Origin: Vicinamibacteria bacterium | GTDB taxonomy: Bacteria > Acidobacteriota > Vicinamibacteria > Vicinamibacterales > UBA2999 | Length of the DNA: 33,594 nucleotides | Direction: 5' to 3' | Assembly: GCA_025938035.1 (NCBI GenBank) | Contig: JAICQE010000021.1 | Coordinates: forward strand, 1 to 33,594 | In this document: piece by piece, positions 24,763 through 33,145 of the stretch | Position numbering within the stretch: position 1 is the stretch's first letter | Layout of the letters: the number at the start of each line of letters is the position of its first letter | The notes under the pieces: generated by a model | The model's input: the letters and a program-made list of their open reading frames with translations, nothing else | The model's database searches: none | What the model was told of the DNA's origin: nothing | Made by a program: the position numbers and the translations under genes

Positions 24763-24830
24763 GCCACGGAGGCACGGAGACACGGATCATTTGAAATCGC
24801 TTTCTCCGCGGTTCCGTGTCTCCGTGGCGT
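24763..24830. repeat. CACGGAG octamer tract with inverted halves
   Basis: The left half is GCCACGGAG-GCACGGAG-ACACGGAT; the right half is its inverse TTCCGTG-TCTCCGTG-GC. Fourteen bases (CACGGAGACACGGA) pair perfectly. It lies just before the aldehyde dehydrogenase start. The tract before tig (31023-31090) is of the same family. Confidence 0.85.
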
Positions 24831-24843
24831 TTAAGGATCGTCC

Positions 24844-26322
24844 ATGCTCGTAGAAACAATGCTTCACAACTACATCGGCGGAACGTGGGAAGCCGCGCGC
24901 GCGACCGAGTCGATTGCGGTCACCAACCCCGCGACGGGAGAGGTGATCGCTCAGGTGCCCTTGTCGTCGCGTGACGACGTCGCGAATGCGGTGAAAGCGG
25001 CGGCCGGCGCGCTGCCGGCGTGGCGCCGCACGCCGGCGGGCGATCGCATCCAGCCGCTGTTCAAGCTCAAGGCCCTGCTCGACGAGAGCTTCTCCGACAT
25101 CGCGCGGCTGATCACGCAGGAATGCGGCAAGACCCTCGCCGAGGCCGAAGGCGAGCTGAGACGCGGGATCGAAAACGTCGAGGTGGCGAGCGGAATTCCG
25201 TCGCTGATGATGGGTTCCAACCTCGAAGACATCGCCTCCGGGATCGACGAGCTGATGATCCGTCAGCCGGTCGGCGTCGTCGCCGTCATCACGCCGTTCA
25301 ATTTCCCCGGAATGATTCCGCTCTGGTTTCTGCCGTATGCGATTGCGTGCGGCAACACGCTCGTGTTGAAGCCGTCCGAAAAGACACCGCTGACGATGGC
25401 GCGTGTCATGCAGCTGGTCGAGAAGGCCGGAGTGCCACAGGGAGTCGTCAATCTGGTTCACGGCGGCAAGGACGCGGTCGACGCACTGCTCGATCATCCG
25501 GAGGTCCGTGCGATTTCGTTCGTCGGCTCGACGCCCGTCGCGCGCTACATCTACAGCCGCGCGGCCGCCAACGGAAAGCGCGTGCAGTGCCAGGGCGGAG
25601 CCAAGAACCCGATCGTCGTCCTGCCGGATGCCGACCTCGACATGACCACGAAGATCGTCGCGGACTCGGCGTTCGGATGTGCCGGACAGCGCTGCCTGGC
25701 TTCGTCGGTCGTCATCACCGTGGCGGATGCGGCAAAGCCGTTTACCGAGCGCATCAGCGAAGCGGCCACCTCGCGGAAAGTCGGATACGGCCTCGAGCCG
25801 GGCACCGAGATGGGCCCTGTCATTTCCGGTGACAGCCGGACCAGGATCGAGGCGCTGATCGCCCAGGGCATCACCGGCGGCGCGAAGCCGGTCGTGGATG
25901 GCCGTAATGCCCGAGTCAGCGGATACGAGAAAGGCCACTTCATCCGCCCGACCGTCCTGGACGACGTCGATCCCGCCGGGGAGCTGGCACGTACGGAAGT
26001 CTTCGGCCCCGTGCTCAGCATGATGCGCGTGGATTCGATCGAGGATGCGATCGACCTGGTCAACCGATCTGCCTACGGGAATATGGCGTGCCTGTTCACG
26101 AGCAGCGGTGCCGCCGCGCGGCAGTTCCGCTACGAGGCGCGCGTGGGCAACGTCGGCATCAATGTCGGCGTGGCCGCGCCGATGGCCTACTTCCCCTTCT
26201 CCGGCTGGAAGGAAAGCTTCTTCGGCGACCTCCACGCCCAGGGTCGCGACGCGATCGACTTCTACACGGAAAAGAAGATCGTCGTCGAACGATGGCCGGC
26301 GAACTGGAGCCGTAAGTTCTGA
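24844..26322 (+). CDS. mmsA: CoA-acylating methylmalonate-semialdehyde dehydrogenase
   Basis: A 492-residue aldehyde dehydrogenase of the MMSDH group, converting methylmalonate or malonate semialdehyde with CoA and NAD to propionyl- or acetyl-CoA in valine, inositol or beta-alanine catabolism. Group motifs: [27 protein letters not shown] with [24 protein letters not shown], the NAD pocket with [15 protein letters not shown], the catalytic C284 in [12 protein letters not shown], and the C-terminal [23 protein letters not shown]. The absence of the usual catalytic Glu motif (ELGG, here QGGAKN) is characteristic of CoA-dependent MMSDH. The ATG at 24844 lacks a clear Shine-Dalgarno. Its TGA overlaps the ATG of the next gene by one base. 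Confidence 0.93.
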   Translation: MLVETMLHNYIGGTWEAARATESIAVTNPATGEVIAQVPLSSRDDVANAVKAAAGALPAWRRTPAGDRIQPLFKLKALLDESFSDIARLITQECGKTLAEAEGELRRGIENVEVASGIPSLMMGSNLEDIASGIDELMIRQPVGVVAVITPFNFPGMIPLWFLPYAIACGNTLVLKPSEKTPLTMARVMQLVEKAGVPQGVVNLVHGGKDAVDALLDHPEVRAISFVGSTPVARYIYSRAAANGKRVQCQGGAKNPIVVLPDADLDMTTKIVADSAFGCAGQRCLASSVVITVADAAKPFTERISEAATSRKVGYGLEPGTEMGPVISGDSRTRIEALIAQGITGGAKPVVDGRNARVSGYEKGHFIRPTVLDDVDPAGELARTEVFGPVLSMMRVDSIEDAIDLVNRSAYGNMACLFTSSGAAARQFRYEARVGNVGINVGVAAPMAYFPFSGWKESFFGDLHAQGRDAIDFYTEKKIVVERWPANWSRKF

Positions 26323-28091
26323 TGTGGCAACGCGCCGCAATCGCGGCGGTTGCCGTGGCCGCGGCTGTCGCGTTGTCGATTCCGGCGATCCGTTACTTCA
26401 GTAAGGAACCTCCGCCGCTACCGTCGGCCGTTCGCCTGTCGCTTGCACCCCCGGATGGCACGGAGCTCGGCGCCGGAGACGACGTGCTCGATGCGGCCCT
26501 CTCTCCCGATCAGCAGGAGTTGGTGTTCGTCGCCAGGCTGGTTCGTCGCAACGACGCCGGCGCCCCCCCAGGTTCAACTCAGCTGTGGCGCCGGCGGTTC
26601 GACGCACAGACCGCGGTAGCGCTGGCCGGAACCGATGGCGCCCGCCTTCCGGCGTGGAAGCAGACGGGCAACGTGGTGTCGTTCTTCAGCGAAAACCGGC
26701 TGAAGCTTCTGAATTTGAAGACGGGCACTGTCGCAGATGCGGGCGCGGCTCCCTCACCCGCGGGCGCCACGTGGCTGCGCGACGGTTCGCTGCTGTTCGT
26801 CCCCGGACCTGGACCCGTAAGGCGCTTGCTCGACGGCCGGATCAGCGATGCCACGCGCCTCCCCCCGGGCGATGTCGCGCACGCGTTTCCGGTCGCGGCG
26901 CCAGGCGGTCAGGAGTTCACCTACGTGGCGGTTCGCGGCGATGGACGACGAGTGGTGCGACTACGTGCAGGCGAAACCGAAACGGATCTCGGCATGACGG
27001 GCACACACGCCGAACTGCTCGATCGGTGGCTGCTGTTCGTCAGGGATACCACGTTGCTCGTGGACTACCGCGGCGATGATGGCCGGATGGGCGGGCACGA
27101 TTTCCCGCTCGCGCTCGACGTCGGAGCGACTGAACGCGCTCGCGGCATGTTCGCTGCGTCCGCGGACATGCTCCTTCACGCACCGGCCGGTGAACACCGG
27201 CGCCAGATCACCTGGCTCGATTTGGCAACTGGACGAACCGGGACAGTGGGGGACGCCGGCGACTTCTGGCAAATCCGCGTGTCGCCTGATGACCGCAGCC
27301 TCGCCGTCACGGCGCGGGATCCGCTGCTCGGTTCACTCGACGTCCTGAACATCCCGGTCGACGATCAGGCCGCGGCGCTGCGGTTGACGACGTCGATCGC
27401 CGCCGACAGCGACCCGGTGTGGTCGCCGGATGGCCGGCGGATCGCCGTCCGTTCCATGCAGCGCGGGCGGCCTGAAGTGCTGGTCATGCCGGCGGCGCTT
27501 CAAGCCGCGGCGGACAGGCCCGACAGCGCGTCGGCGGCCGCCATGACGGGGGATTTGCCCACGGACTGGCGCGCCGGTGAAATGCTGGTGCAACGACGCG
27601 CGGCCGGCGGCTGGGATCTCGTGCGCGTGCAGGCGACCGGCACGTCCCGGGTTGTTGCCGACTCTCCGTTCAATGAAACGGATGGCCGCTGGTCACCCGA
27701 TGGCCGTTGGACGGCTTACGTGTCCGACGAGCCAGGCCAGCCGGAAATCTACGTCCACAACGAACATGGCGATCGTCAACGCATTTCTCAGGGCGGCGGG
27801 ACCCACCCCCGGTGGACGCGAGATTCGCGAGCACTGTTGTTCCTCCGCGAATCGATGCTCATGCGCGCCGAGCTGGGGTCGGGAGGCTCGCGGTTCGGCA
27901 CGCCTCGCCGACTTGTCAATTTCGCTGGCATTCGCGATTTCGATCTCGCCCGCACGCAGACCGACCGCATCTTCACCCTGATGCCCGTCCAACCGAATCG
28001 ACGCGAAACCGTGTCTGTAATTCTGAACTGGCGATCGCTCGCGGAAGCGCAGCGGCGCCGGTTGGCGAGCAAGACGCCGCCGAAGTTCTAG
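26322..28091 (+). CDS. Membrane-anchored TolB-like beta-propeller, kinase-less
   Basis: A 589-residue protein with an N-terminal hydrophobic segment (AAIAAVAVAAAVALSIPAIR) and then a repeated PD40/WD40-like propeller: ALSPDQQELVFVA, RVSPDDRSLAVTA, SDPVWSPDGRRIAVRS, TDGRWSPDGRWTAYVSDE, THPRWTRDSRALLF. This looks like the extracytoplasmic half of the Ser/Thr kinase-propeller fusions frequent in Acidobacteriota; those have an N-terminal kinase domain, which is absent here. The start overlaps the mmsA stop (TGATG), implying translational coupling. The 3' end overlaps the convergent oxygenase gene by 4 bases. Binding partner unknown. Confidence 0.75.
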   Translation: MWQRAAIAAVAVAAAVALSIPAIRYFSKEPPPLPSAVRLSLAPPDGTELGAGDDVLDAALSPDQQELVFVARLVRRNDAGAPPGSTQLWRRRFDAQTAVALAGTDGARLPAWKQTGNVVSFFSENRLKLLNLKTGTVADAGAAPSPAGATWLRDGSLLFVPGPGPVRRLLDGRISDATRLPPGDVAHAFPVAAPGGQEFTYVAVRGDGRRVVRLRAGETETDLGMTGTHAELLDRWLLFVRDTTLLVDYRGDDGRMGGHDFPLALDVGATERARGMFAASADMLLHAPAGEHRRQITWLDLATGRTGTVGDAGDFWQIRVSPDDRSLAVTARDPLLGSLDVLNIPVDDQAAALRLTTSIAADSDPVWSPDGRRIAVRSMQRGRPEVLVMPAALQAAADRPDSASAAAMTGDLPTDWRAGEMLVQRRAAGGWDLVRVQATGTSRVVADSPFNETDGRWSPDGRWTAYVSDEPGQPEIYVHNEHGDRQRISQGGGTHPRWTRDSRALLFLRESMLMRAELGSGGSRFGTPRRLVNFAGIRDFDLARTQTDRIFTLMPVQPNRRETVSVILNWRSLAEAQRRRLASKTPPKF

Positions 28092-28645
28092 GCGTCGTAG
28101 TACCAGTCGACGATCGTGTCGCGCGTGCCATTACGAACCTCGGTCACTTCGTGAAGGGCGTCTGCGGGAAACGCGATCAGGAGGCCTGGCTCGGGAACGA
28201 CGTCGATGATTCCGTCCGGCATATGCAGCCGCAGGATTCCCCCGTCGAAGTCGCCCCCGGCTCCCGATGCGCGTGAGGCGTTGAGGAAAAGCACAAGGGC
28301 GGCAGCTCTCCGCGCGGCCGGCTGCCACTGCGGGTCGTGCCCGCGATCGCGATGCCGTCGGTAGAAGCCTCCCGCCGGATACCGGATAAACCCTGCGCCT
28401 TCGCGCTCACCGAGCGAGAGGCCAAGCGCCTCCGCTACACGATCCCGGCATCCCTCGAGCCTGGCCTCGACGTCGCGCGCGAGGTTCCCCGCTGGCTCGA
28501 CGAGGCTGGCAACCCTGACCTGCGTGTCGCGCTGGATGCCGCCGGCAAGGACCTCGGCCGGTTCGACCTCGCCGGCGTCCATTCCGCGGCGAATCTCAAC
28601 GCATTGGGCCGGTGTCAGCAACCCCGGCAACCTGAATACCTGCAT
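28088..28645 (-). CDS. 2-oxoglutarate/Fe(II)-dependent oxygenase (prolyl 4-hydroxylase-like)
   Basis: A 185-residue protein from ATG 28645, with GGGG 5-8 bases upstream. The frame is open further upstream but the conserved start is MQVFRLPGLLTPAQC. The double-stranded beta-helix iron site is visible: H98 and D100 in FYRRHRDRGHD and H165 in ADALHEVTEV, with R175 (NGTRDTIVDWYYD) to bind 2-oxoglutarate. FIRYPAGGFYRRHRD and LVLFLN are typical of P4Hc-like enzymes. It probably hydroxylates a protein or small substrate; the target is unknown. The gene is convergent with the propeller gene. Confidence 0.85.
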   Translation of the reverse strand: MQVFRLPGLLTPAQCVEIRRGMDAGEVEPAEVLAGGIQRDTQVRVASLVEPAGNLARDVEARLEGCRDRVAEALGLSLGEREGAGFIRYPAGGFYRRHRDRGHDPQWQPAARRAAALVLFLNASRASGAGGDFDGGILRLHMPDGIIDVVPEPGLLIAFPADALHEVTEVRNGTRDTIVDWYYDA

Positions 28646-28698
28646 AAAGCCCCGGCAATCCCCTGTAATGAAACACCGTCCTCGCCTCAGCCGTATAT

Positions 28699-28726
28699 GA
28701 TGTCGAAGTGATATCACTTCGATATT
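28699..28726. promoter_or_regulatory. Operator of the SPFH-RHH operon
   Basis: A perfect 20-bp palindrome TCGAAGTGATATCACTTCGA spans 28703-28722. Within it and overlapping its edges are three half-sites, GATGTC (28699), GATATC (28710) and GATATT (28721), spaced exactly 11 bp, about one helical turn. Such tandem or palindromic sites suit a ribbon-helix-helix dimer, and one is encoded two genes downstream in this operon. The last half-site touches the GGAGG ribosome site (28727-28731), so binding would block both transcription and access to the start. Confidence 0.7.
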
Positions 28727-28736
28727 GGAGGACACG

Positions 28737-29612
28737 ATGACTCGTGAACGGTTGCGCCATGGGTTGCCTGGGATCCCCTTCCTGCTCGTCGCGTTTCTCG
28801 TGCTGGCGGGCATTGTCTGGGTGTTTCTGTCGGCCGTCGCCACGGAGGACCCCTCTGCGCCCCGTGTGCTGACCGCGGTGGGGCTGTTCATCGCCTGGGT
28901 ATTCCTGATGACCGGATTCTTCATGGTCGCGCCGAACGAAGCCCAGGTGCTCCAGTTGTTCGGGGACTACGTTGGAACGGCGAAGACCACCGGCCTCCGC
29001 TATGCGAACCCGTTCTACAAGAAGCGGAAGCTGTCGCTGCGTGTGCGGAACTTCGAAAGCGGGCAGCTCAAGGTGAACGACAGCGAGGGCAACCCGATCG
29101 ACATCGCCGCGGTCGTCGTATGGCGCGTGGTCGAGACCGCCGAGGCGACGTTCGAGGTGGACGACTACGAGCACTACGTGCATGTGCAGAGCGAAGCGGC
29201 GCTCCGCAATGCCGCGACGAGCTATCCGTATGACTCGCACGAGGATCATGTCATGTCGCTGCGCGGTTCCACCGCGGCGGTTGCCGAGCACCTGAAGGCC
29301 GAAGTCCAGCAGCGGCTGGACAAAGCGGGCGTCGAGGTGCTCGAGGCGCGGATTAGCCATCTGGCCTACGCGCCCGAGATCGCGGCCGCGATGCTGCAGC
29401 GGCAGCAGGCCGGCGCGATCATCGCCGCGCGCCAGCGGATTGTCGAGGGTGCCGTCGGCATGGTGGAAATGGCGCTGCAGATGCTGTCGCACAAGGGCAT
29501 CGTCACGCTCGACGAGGAGCGCAAGGCGCAAATGGTCAGCAATCTCCTCGTCGTGCTGTGCGGCGAGAAGGCGGCGCAGCCGATTGTGAACACCGGAACG
29601 ATTCACCAGTAA
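28737..29612 (+). CDS. SPFH/Band 7 (prohibitin-like) membrane protein
   Basis: A 291-residue protein from ATG 28737, placed 5 bases after GGAGG. Two N-terminal transmembrane segments (about 15-36 and 46-66) are followed by an SPFH domain: [81 protein letters not shown]. Then comes a helical part, [23 protein letters not shown] and [24 protein letters not shown] proteins form membrane microdomain scaffolds. It is the first gene of an operon with an Arc-like regulator 4 bases downstream, and a palindromic operator covers its start region. Confidence 0.92.
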   Translation: MTRERLRHGLPGIPFLLVAFLVLAGIVWVFLSAVATEDPSAPRVLTAVGLFIAWVFLMTGFFMVAPNEAQVLQLFGDYVGTAKTTGLRYANPFYKKRKLSLRVRNFESGQLKVNDSEGNPIDIAAVVVWRVVETAEATFEVDDYEHYVHVQSEAALRNAATSYPYDSHEDHVMSLRGSTAAVAEHLKAEVQQRLDKAGVEVLEARISHLAYAPEIAAAMLQRQQAGAIIAARQRIVEGAVGMVEMALQMLSHKGIVTLDEERKAQMVSNLLVVLCGEKAAQPIVNTGTIHQ

Positions 29613-29616
29613 CTCC

Positions 29617-29814
29617 GTGGCCGAACGGAAGCCCTTCCTTCTGCGGATCGACAGCGGAGTGCTGGACGCGGTGCAGCGCTGGGCGAACGACGATCTGCGC
29701 AGCCTGAACGCGCAGATCGAGTTCGTCCTGCGCGACGCGCTGCGCCGGGCCGGCCGGGCGCCCCGGTCCCGCCCCGACGAAACCGCGCAGGAACCCGAAG
29801 ACCGCGAAACATAA
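29617..29814 (+). CDS. Arc-like ribbon-helix-helix regulator
   Basis: A 65-residue protein from GTG 29617, 4 bases after the SPFH stop. The beta strand RKPFLLRID and helices SGVLDAVQRWANDD and SLNAQIEFVLRDAL match the Arc family, in which the strand inserts in the major groove as a dimer. The acidic C-terminal tail (PDETAQEPEDRE) is unstructured. Gene order SPFH then Arc-like protein, with the palindrome upstream, suggests autoregulation. No close toxin is seen, so an antitoxin role is unlikely. Confidence 0.85.
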   Translation: MAERKPFLLRIDSGVLDAVQRWANDDLRSLNAQIEFVLRDALRRAGRAPRSRPDETAQEPEDRET

Positions 29815-29817
29815 CCC

Positions 29818-29853
29818 CTTCGCGCGCTTCGCGATCTTCGCGTTCTTCGCGGT
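29818..29853. repeat. CTTCGCGNN nonamer tract
   Basis: Four in-register nonamers CTTCGCGCG, CTTCGCGAT, CTTCGCGTT, CTTCGCGGT in the 88-bp gap between the RHH regulator and the Dam-like gene. Confidence 0.85.
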
Positions 29854-29902
29854 AAAGGCCGGCGGGCCTACCGGTCGATCCAGATTTGCCGATAATTGCA
29901 CC

Positions 29903-30886
29903 GTGCGCCCCCTTCTGAAGTGGGCCGGCGGCAAGCGACAGCTGCTCCCCGCGCTCGAGCAGTACTACCCTGCGACCTTTGGGCGTTATCTCGAGCCCTT
30001 CGTCGGCAGCGGCGCGGTGTTCTTTCATCTCGCGTCCACGGGCGTCCTCGACGGCCGCACGGTGATCCTTTCCGACGTCAACACCGATCTGATCGGGTGC
30101 TACAGCGTCGTGCGCGACAGGACCGAGGCGGTCATCACGGAGCTGCAGTCGCTCGAACAGGAACACCGTCGCCACGGCGACGAGTGTTACTACGACGTCC
30201 GCGATACCAGATTCAATCCGTGGCGGGCGAAGCTGATGGCCGACAGCGGCGGCGACGGAAAGCTGGCCGCGACGCGGTACTCCACGGAGCTGGCGGCGAT
30301 GCTGATCTTCCTGAATCGGACGGGATTCAACGGCCTGTTCCGCCTCAACAGGCTCGGCGAGTTCAACGTCCCCGCCGGCCGCTACCGTGACCCGCGGATC
30401 TGTGATCCGGATCACATCCGGGCGGTTGCGGCGGTGCTGCGGCGTCCCGGCGTGGCGATCGAACACCGCGGGTTCGAAGCGGCGCTGCGCGACGCGGGCG
30501 CTGGCGATTTCGTCTACTGCGACCCGCCGTACGCCCCCGTGAGCCGTACGTCCAGCTTTGCGAACTACACCGCCGCCGGCTTCGCGTCGCCCGACCAGCA
30601 GCGGCTGATGGACGCCGTGATTCGCGCGTGCCGCCGCGGTGCCCGCGTCGTGGTGTCGAATTCCAGCGCGCCGGAGATCGAAACCGCGTATCGGACGCGC
30701 GCCGCACGGCAGGCCAGGATCGCGGTTCACCGCGTCCCGGCGCGGCGGGCCATTAATTCGCGCGGCTCCAGGCGCGGCCCCGTGGACGAGTTAATCATTA
30801 CGAATGTGCCATCTTCGCTGGCCGGGCTCCGGCCGAGGATGCTGAAGGCCCCAGGGCCAAGGCCCAAGGCCCAAGGGCTGGTCTAG
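29903..30886 (+). CDS. Orphan D12-class (Dam-like) N6-adenine DNA methyltransferase
   Basis: A 327-residue enzyme from GTG 29903. It carries the class alpha order of motifs: motif X LLKWAGGKRQLLP (4-16), the SAM motif EPFVGSGAVFF (31-41), the region LIFLNRTGFNGLFRLNRLGEFNVPAG typical of D12 enzymes, and the catalytic DPPY at 207-210 (FVYCDPPYAPVSRTSSFANY). The recognition site cannot be read, though GATC is usual for Dam-like members. No restriction endonuclease gene is adjacent, so it is probably an orphan. The last about 15 residues (LKAPGPRPKAQGLV) are encoded by a heptad repeat and are not part of the family fold. Confidence 0.9.
   Translation: MRPLLKWAGGKRQLLPALEQYYPATFGRYLEPFVGSGAVFFHLASTGVLDGRTVILSDVNTDLIGCYSVVRDRTEAVITELQSLEQEHRRHGDECYYDVRDTRFNPWRAKLMADSGGDGKLAATRYSTELAAMLIFLNRTGFNGLFRLNRLGEFNVPAGRYRDPRICDPDHIRAVAAVLRRPGVAIEHRGFEAALRDAGAGDFVYCDPPYAPVSRTSSFANYTAAGFASPDQQRLMDAVIRACRRGARVVVSNSSAPEIETAYRTRAARQARIAVHRVPARRAINSRGSRRGPVDELIITNVPSSLAGLRPRMLKAPGPRPKAQGLV
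30849..30880. repeat. GGCCCAA heptad tract inside the 3' end of the Dam-like gene
   Basis: Units GGGCCAA, GGCCCAA, GGCCCAA, GGGCTGG overlap the final codons of the methylase and lie about 40 bp upstream of tRNA-Leu. Same family, opposite orientation, as 7053-7090. Confidence 0.75.
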
Positions 30887-30921
30887 GAATCAGGCTGGTC
30901 CATCGGTTAGGCTGAAAGCAC

Positions 30922-31005
30922 GCGAAAGTGGCGGAACTGGCAGACGCGCCAGACTTAGGATCTGGTACCCGAAAGGGTATGGGGGTTCGAGTCCCTCCTT
31001 TCGCA
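30922..31005 (+). tRNA. tRNA-Leu (anticodon UAG)
   Basis: Acceptor stem GCGAAAG/CTTTCGC (30922-30928, 30998-31004) pairs perfectly, with discriminator A31005. The D arm GGCGGAACTGGCAGACGC is followed by anticodon stem CCAGA/TCTGG with loop CTTAGGA (anticodon TAG). The long class II variable arm TACCCGAAAGGGTA fits Leu. The T arm has GGTTCGAGTCC. CCA is not encoded. Confidence 0.97.
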
Positions 31006-31022
31006 ATCAGTACCCGCCGACG

Positions 31023-31090
31023 GGCCACGGAGTCGCGGAGACACGGAGGTTCGTAAAGTTCTGGCTCCGTGGCTCCGTGTCTCCGTGGCG
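31023..31090. repeat. CACGGAG octamer tract with inverted halves before tig
   Basis: The left half has GCCACGGAG, TCGCGGAG, ACACGGAG; the right half has CTCCGTGG, CTCCGTGT, CTCCGTGG. Three octamers can pair with three inverse octamers across a short AT-richer centre. Same family as 24763-24830, and again placed immediately 5' of a start codon (tig, 31103). Confidence 0.85.
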
Positions 31091-31102
31091 CAGTGTCCTC
31101 CG

Positions 31103-32377
31103 ATGAAAACCGAATTCACCGACGTCAGCGAGACCAAGAAGACCCTCACGATCGAGATCCCGAGCGACATCGTCGACGCGGAGATCAACAAGGTCGCGAA
31201 GGGCTACTCGAAGCAGGCCAAGCTGCCCGGCTTCAGGCCTGGCAAGGTTCCGGCGACGATCGTCAAGCAGCGCTTCAAGGACCAGATCCTGCACGACGTG
31301 ATGCATGGCCTGATTCCTCGTGCGGTCGAGGAGGCGCTGCAGGAGCGCGGCATCGAGCCTGTGGACACCCCCAACATCAAGGACGTCGTGCTCGAAGAGG
31401 GACAGCCGCTGAAATTCACGGCAGCGGTTGAAACCGTTCCGGCGTTCGATCCCGGCGACCTCGGTACGCTGTCGGCGACGCGTCCGTCGGCTGCGATCAC
31501 CGACGACGCGGTCGAGCAGATGCTGCAACGGCTGCGCGAACGGTCGGCGAAGTTCGAGCCCGTTGAAGGCCGCGCCATCGCCGAGGGCGACACCGCCGTT
31601 CTGGATATCGATCGCAAGGATGCAGACAGCGACGCCGACCGTCATGAGAACGTGTCGATCGAAATCGGCGGGCCGGCGAACCCGCCGGGCTTCGACGCCA
31701 ACCTCGTCGGACTCGCGGCCGGAGACGACAAGACCTTCACGATCCACTTCCCCGCTGACTATGCCGTCAAGGAGATGGCCGACACCGACGTCATGTACTC
31801 CGTCAAGGTCAAGGACGTTCGCCGCAAGGTGCTGCCGGAGCTTGACGATGAGTTTGCAAAGGACCTGGGGGCCTTTGACTCGCTGGCAGCGTTGCGCGAC
31901 AAGATCCGCGCGGATCTCGAAGAGGAGGCACGCGAGAGCGCAACTCGACAGGTGCGCTCCACGATCCTGAAGCAGCTGTCCGACCGGGTCACCTTCGACC
32001 TTCCGACGTCCCTTGTCGAGCGAGAGATCGATCGCCGGCTCGAGGAGTTCGCCCGCCAGTTGATGCAGCAGAACGTGGACCCGAGGCAGGCCGGCATCGA
32101 CTGGGCCCAGTTCCGGGAAGCTCAGCGGGATCCGGCGCGGGCGGCCGTCGCCAGCGCCCTGGCGCTGGACGAGATCGCCCGGCGCGAAAACATTACGGTT
32201 GCGGCCGAAGATGTCGATAAGGAGATTGAACGGTTTGCCGCCCGGGCCGGCCGGACGCCGGCGGCCCTGCGCGCCCAGCTGGAGAAGGAAGGGGGCGTGG
32301 CGCGGCTCTACGCCGGGTTACGCCGGGAGAAGGCGGTTGACTTGGCGCTGACGCGTGCTACTATCACCGACGAGTAG
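31103..32377 (+). CDS. tig: Trigger factor
   Basis: Ribosome-associated chaperone and prolyl isomerase, 424 residues, close to the usual 430. The N-terminal ribosome-binding domain includes LPGFRPGKVP (41-50), the GFRxGKxP signature that docks on L23. The FKBP-like domain follows at about 145-230 (EGDTAVLDIDRK, EIGGPANPPGFDANLVGLAAGDDKTFTIHFP), shorter and less canonical than in E. coli. The helical C-terminal chaperone domain (ELDDEFAKDLGAFDSLAALRDKIR) completes it. ATG 31103 is used rather than the codon at 31085, because the family starts MKTEFTDVSETKK. The order tig-clpP-clpX is widely conserved. Confidence 0.96.
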   Translation: MKTEFTDVSETKKTLTIEIPSDIVDAEINKVAKGYSKQAKLPGFRPGKVPATIVKQRFKDQILHDVMHGLIPRAVEEALQERGIEPVDTPNIKDVVLEEGQPLKFTAAVETVPAFDPGDLGTLSATRPSAAITDDAVEQMLQRLRERSAKFEPVEGRAIAEGDTAVLDIDRKDADSDADRHENVSIEIGGPANPPGFDANLVGLAAGDDKTFTIHFPADYAVKEMADTDVMYSVKVKDVRRKVLPELDDEFAKDLGAFDSLAALRDKIRADLEEEARESATRQVRSTILKQLSDRVTFDLPTSLVEREIDRRLEEFARQLMQQNVDPRQAGIDWAQFREAQRDPARAAVASALALDEIARRENITVAAEDVDKEIERFAARAGRTPAALRAQLEKEGGVARLYAGLRREKAVDLALTRATITDE

Positions 32378-32445
32378 CCCGCCGAACCCGTTGACGAACA
32401 ATGATTTGCGTCACGCAGCTGGTCCGGGCGCTTCCGGCTTGAGAC

Positions 32446-32472
32446 GTAGCCTCCGCTTTAAGGCGGAAGCCA
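32446..32472. repeat. REP-like palindrome downstream of tig
   Basis: TCCGCTTTAAGGCGGA (32452-32467) is palindromic apart from one G-T pair, flanked by GTAGCC and AGCCAC. It lies in the 161-bp gap between tig and clpP. It lacks a T-run, so it is not a classical terminator, and it resembles the element at 22176-22205. Confidence 0.6.
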
Positions 32473-32479
32473 CACAGTC

Positions 32480-32538
32480 CACCAATCGCCATTCACGATT
32501 CGCCATACGATTCACACATCGCTAATCACAAATCGTTG
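32480..32538. repeat. Heptad-periodic tract before clpP
   Basis: The plus strand has ATTCACG, ATTCGCC, ATACG, ATTCAC and AATCACAAATCG words at about 7-base spacing. Reverse-complemented, it matches the tract before mreB (381-429). It ends at the clpP ATG and leaves no normal Shine-Dalgarno. Confidence 0.7.
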
Positions 32539-33135
32539 ATGAACTACTCCCAGCTAGTGCCGATGGTGGTCGAGCAGACCAACCGGGGCGAACGCGCCTA
32601 CGACATCTATTCGCGGCTGCTGAAGGACAGCATCATCTTCATCGGGACGCCGATCGACGATCAGATCGCCAACCTGGCGATCGCGCAGATGCTGTTCCTG
32701 GAGGCGGAAGATCCCGACAAGGACATCATGCTCTACATCAACAGTCCGGGTGGGTCGATTACCGCCGGGCTCGCGATCTACGACACGATGCAGTTCATCA
32801 AGCCTGACGTGCAGACGATCTGCATCGGCCAGGCGGCGTCGATGGCGGCTGTGCTGCTGGCTGCCGGCGCCAAGGGCAAGCGGTTTTCGCTCCCCAACTC
32901 CCGGATCGTCATCCACCAGCCGCTCATGCAGGGGCTGGCCGGCCAGGCAACCGACATCGATATCCATGCGCGTGAAATTCTGCGCATGCGCGAGCGGCTC
33001 AACGAAATCCTTGTGCACCACACGGGGCAGACGTTCAAGCGGATCCAGGAAGACACCGAGCGCGATTACATCATGTCGGCGGACCAGGGAAAGGAATACG
33101 GGATAATCGATGACGTCATCCGGAAACGGGTGTAA
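32539..33135 (+). CDS. clpP: ATP-dependent Clp protease proteolytic subunit
   Basis: A 198-residue serine protease that forms the tetradecameric chamber of ClpXP. The catalytic triad is S101 ([11 protein letters not shown]), H126 (SRIVIHQPL) and D176 (EDTERD). The oxyanion-loop region [20 protein letters not shown] and the handle sequence [17 protein letters not shown] are intact. ATG 32539 is used; an in-frame TTG directly before it is also possible. The N-terminus [20 protein letters not shown] suggests at most a short propeptide. Followed by clpX after 71 bp containing a long hairpin. Confidence 0.97.
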   Translation: MNYSQLVPMVVEQTNRGERAYDIYSRLLKDSIIFIGTPIDDQIANLAIAQMLFLEAEDPDKDIMLYINSPGGSITAGLAIYDTMQFIKPDVQTICIGQAASMAAVLLAAGAKGKRFSLPNSRIVIHQPLMQGLAGQATDIDIHAREILRMRERLNEILVHHTGQTFKRIQEDTERDYIMSADQGKEYGIIDDVIRKRV

Positions 33136-33145
33136 AGTGGAGACA

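Noticed and set aside
29617..29814. Arc-like protein as antitoxin
   Set aside because: No toxin-like gene is adjacent; the upstream partner is an SPFH scaffold protein and an operator precedes the pair.
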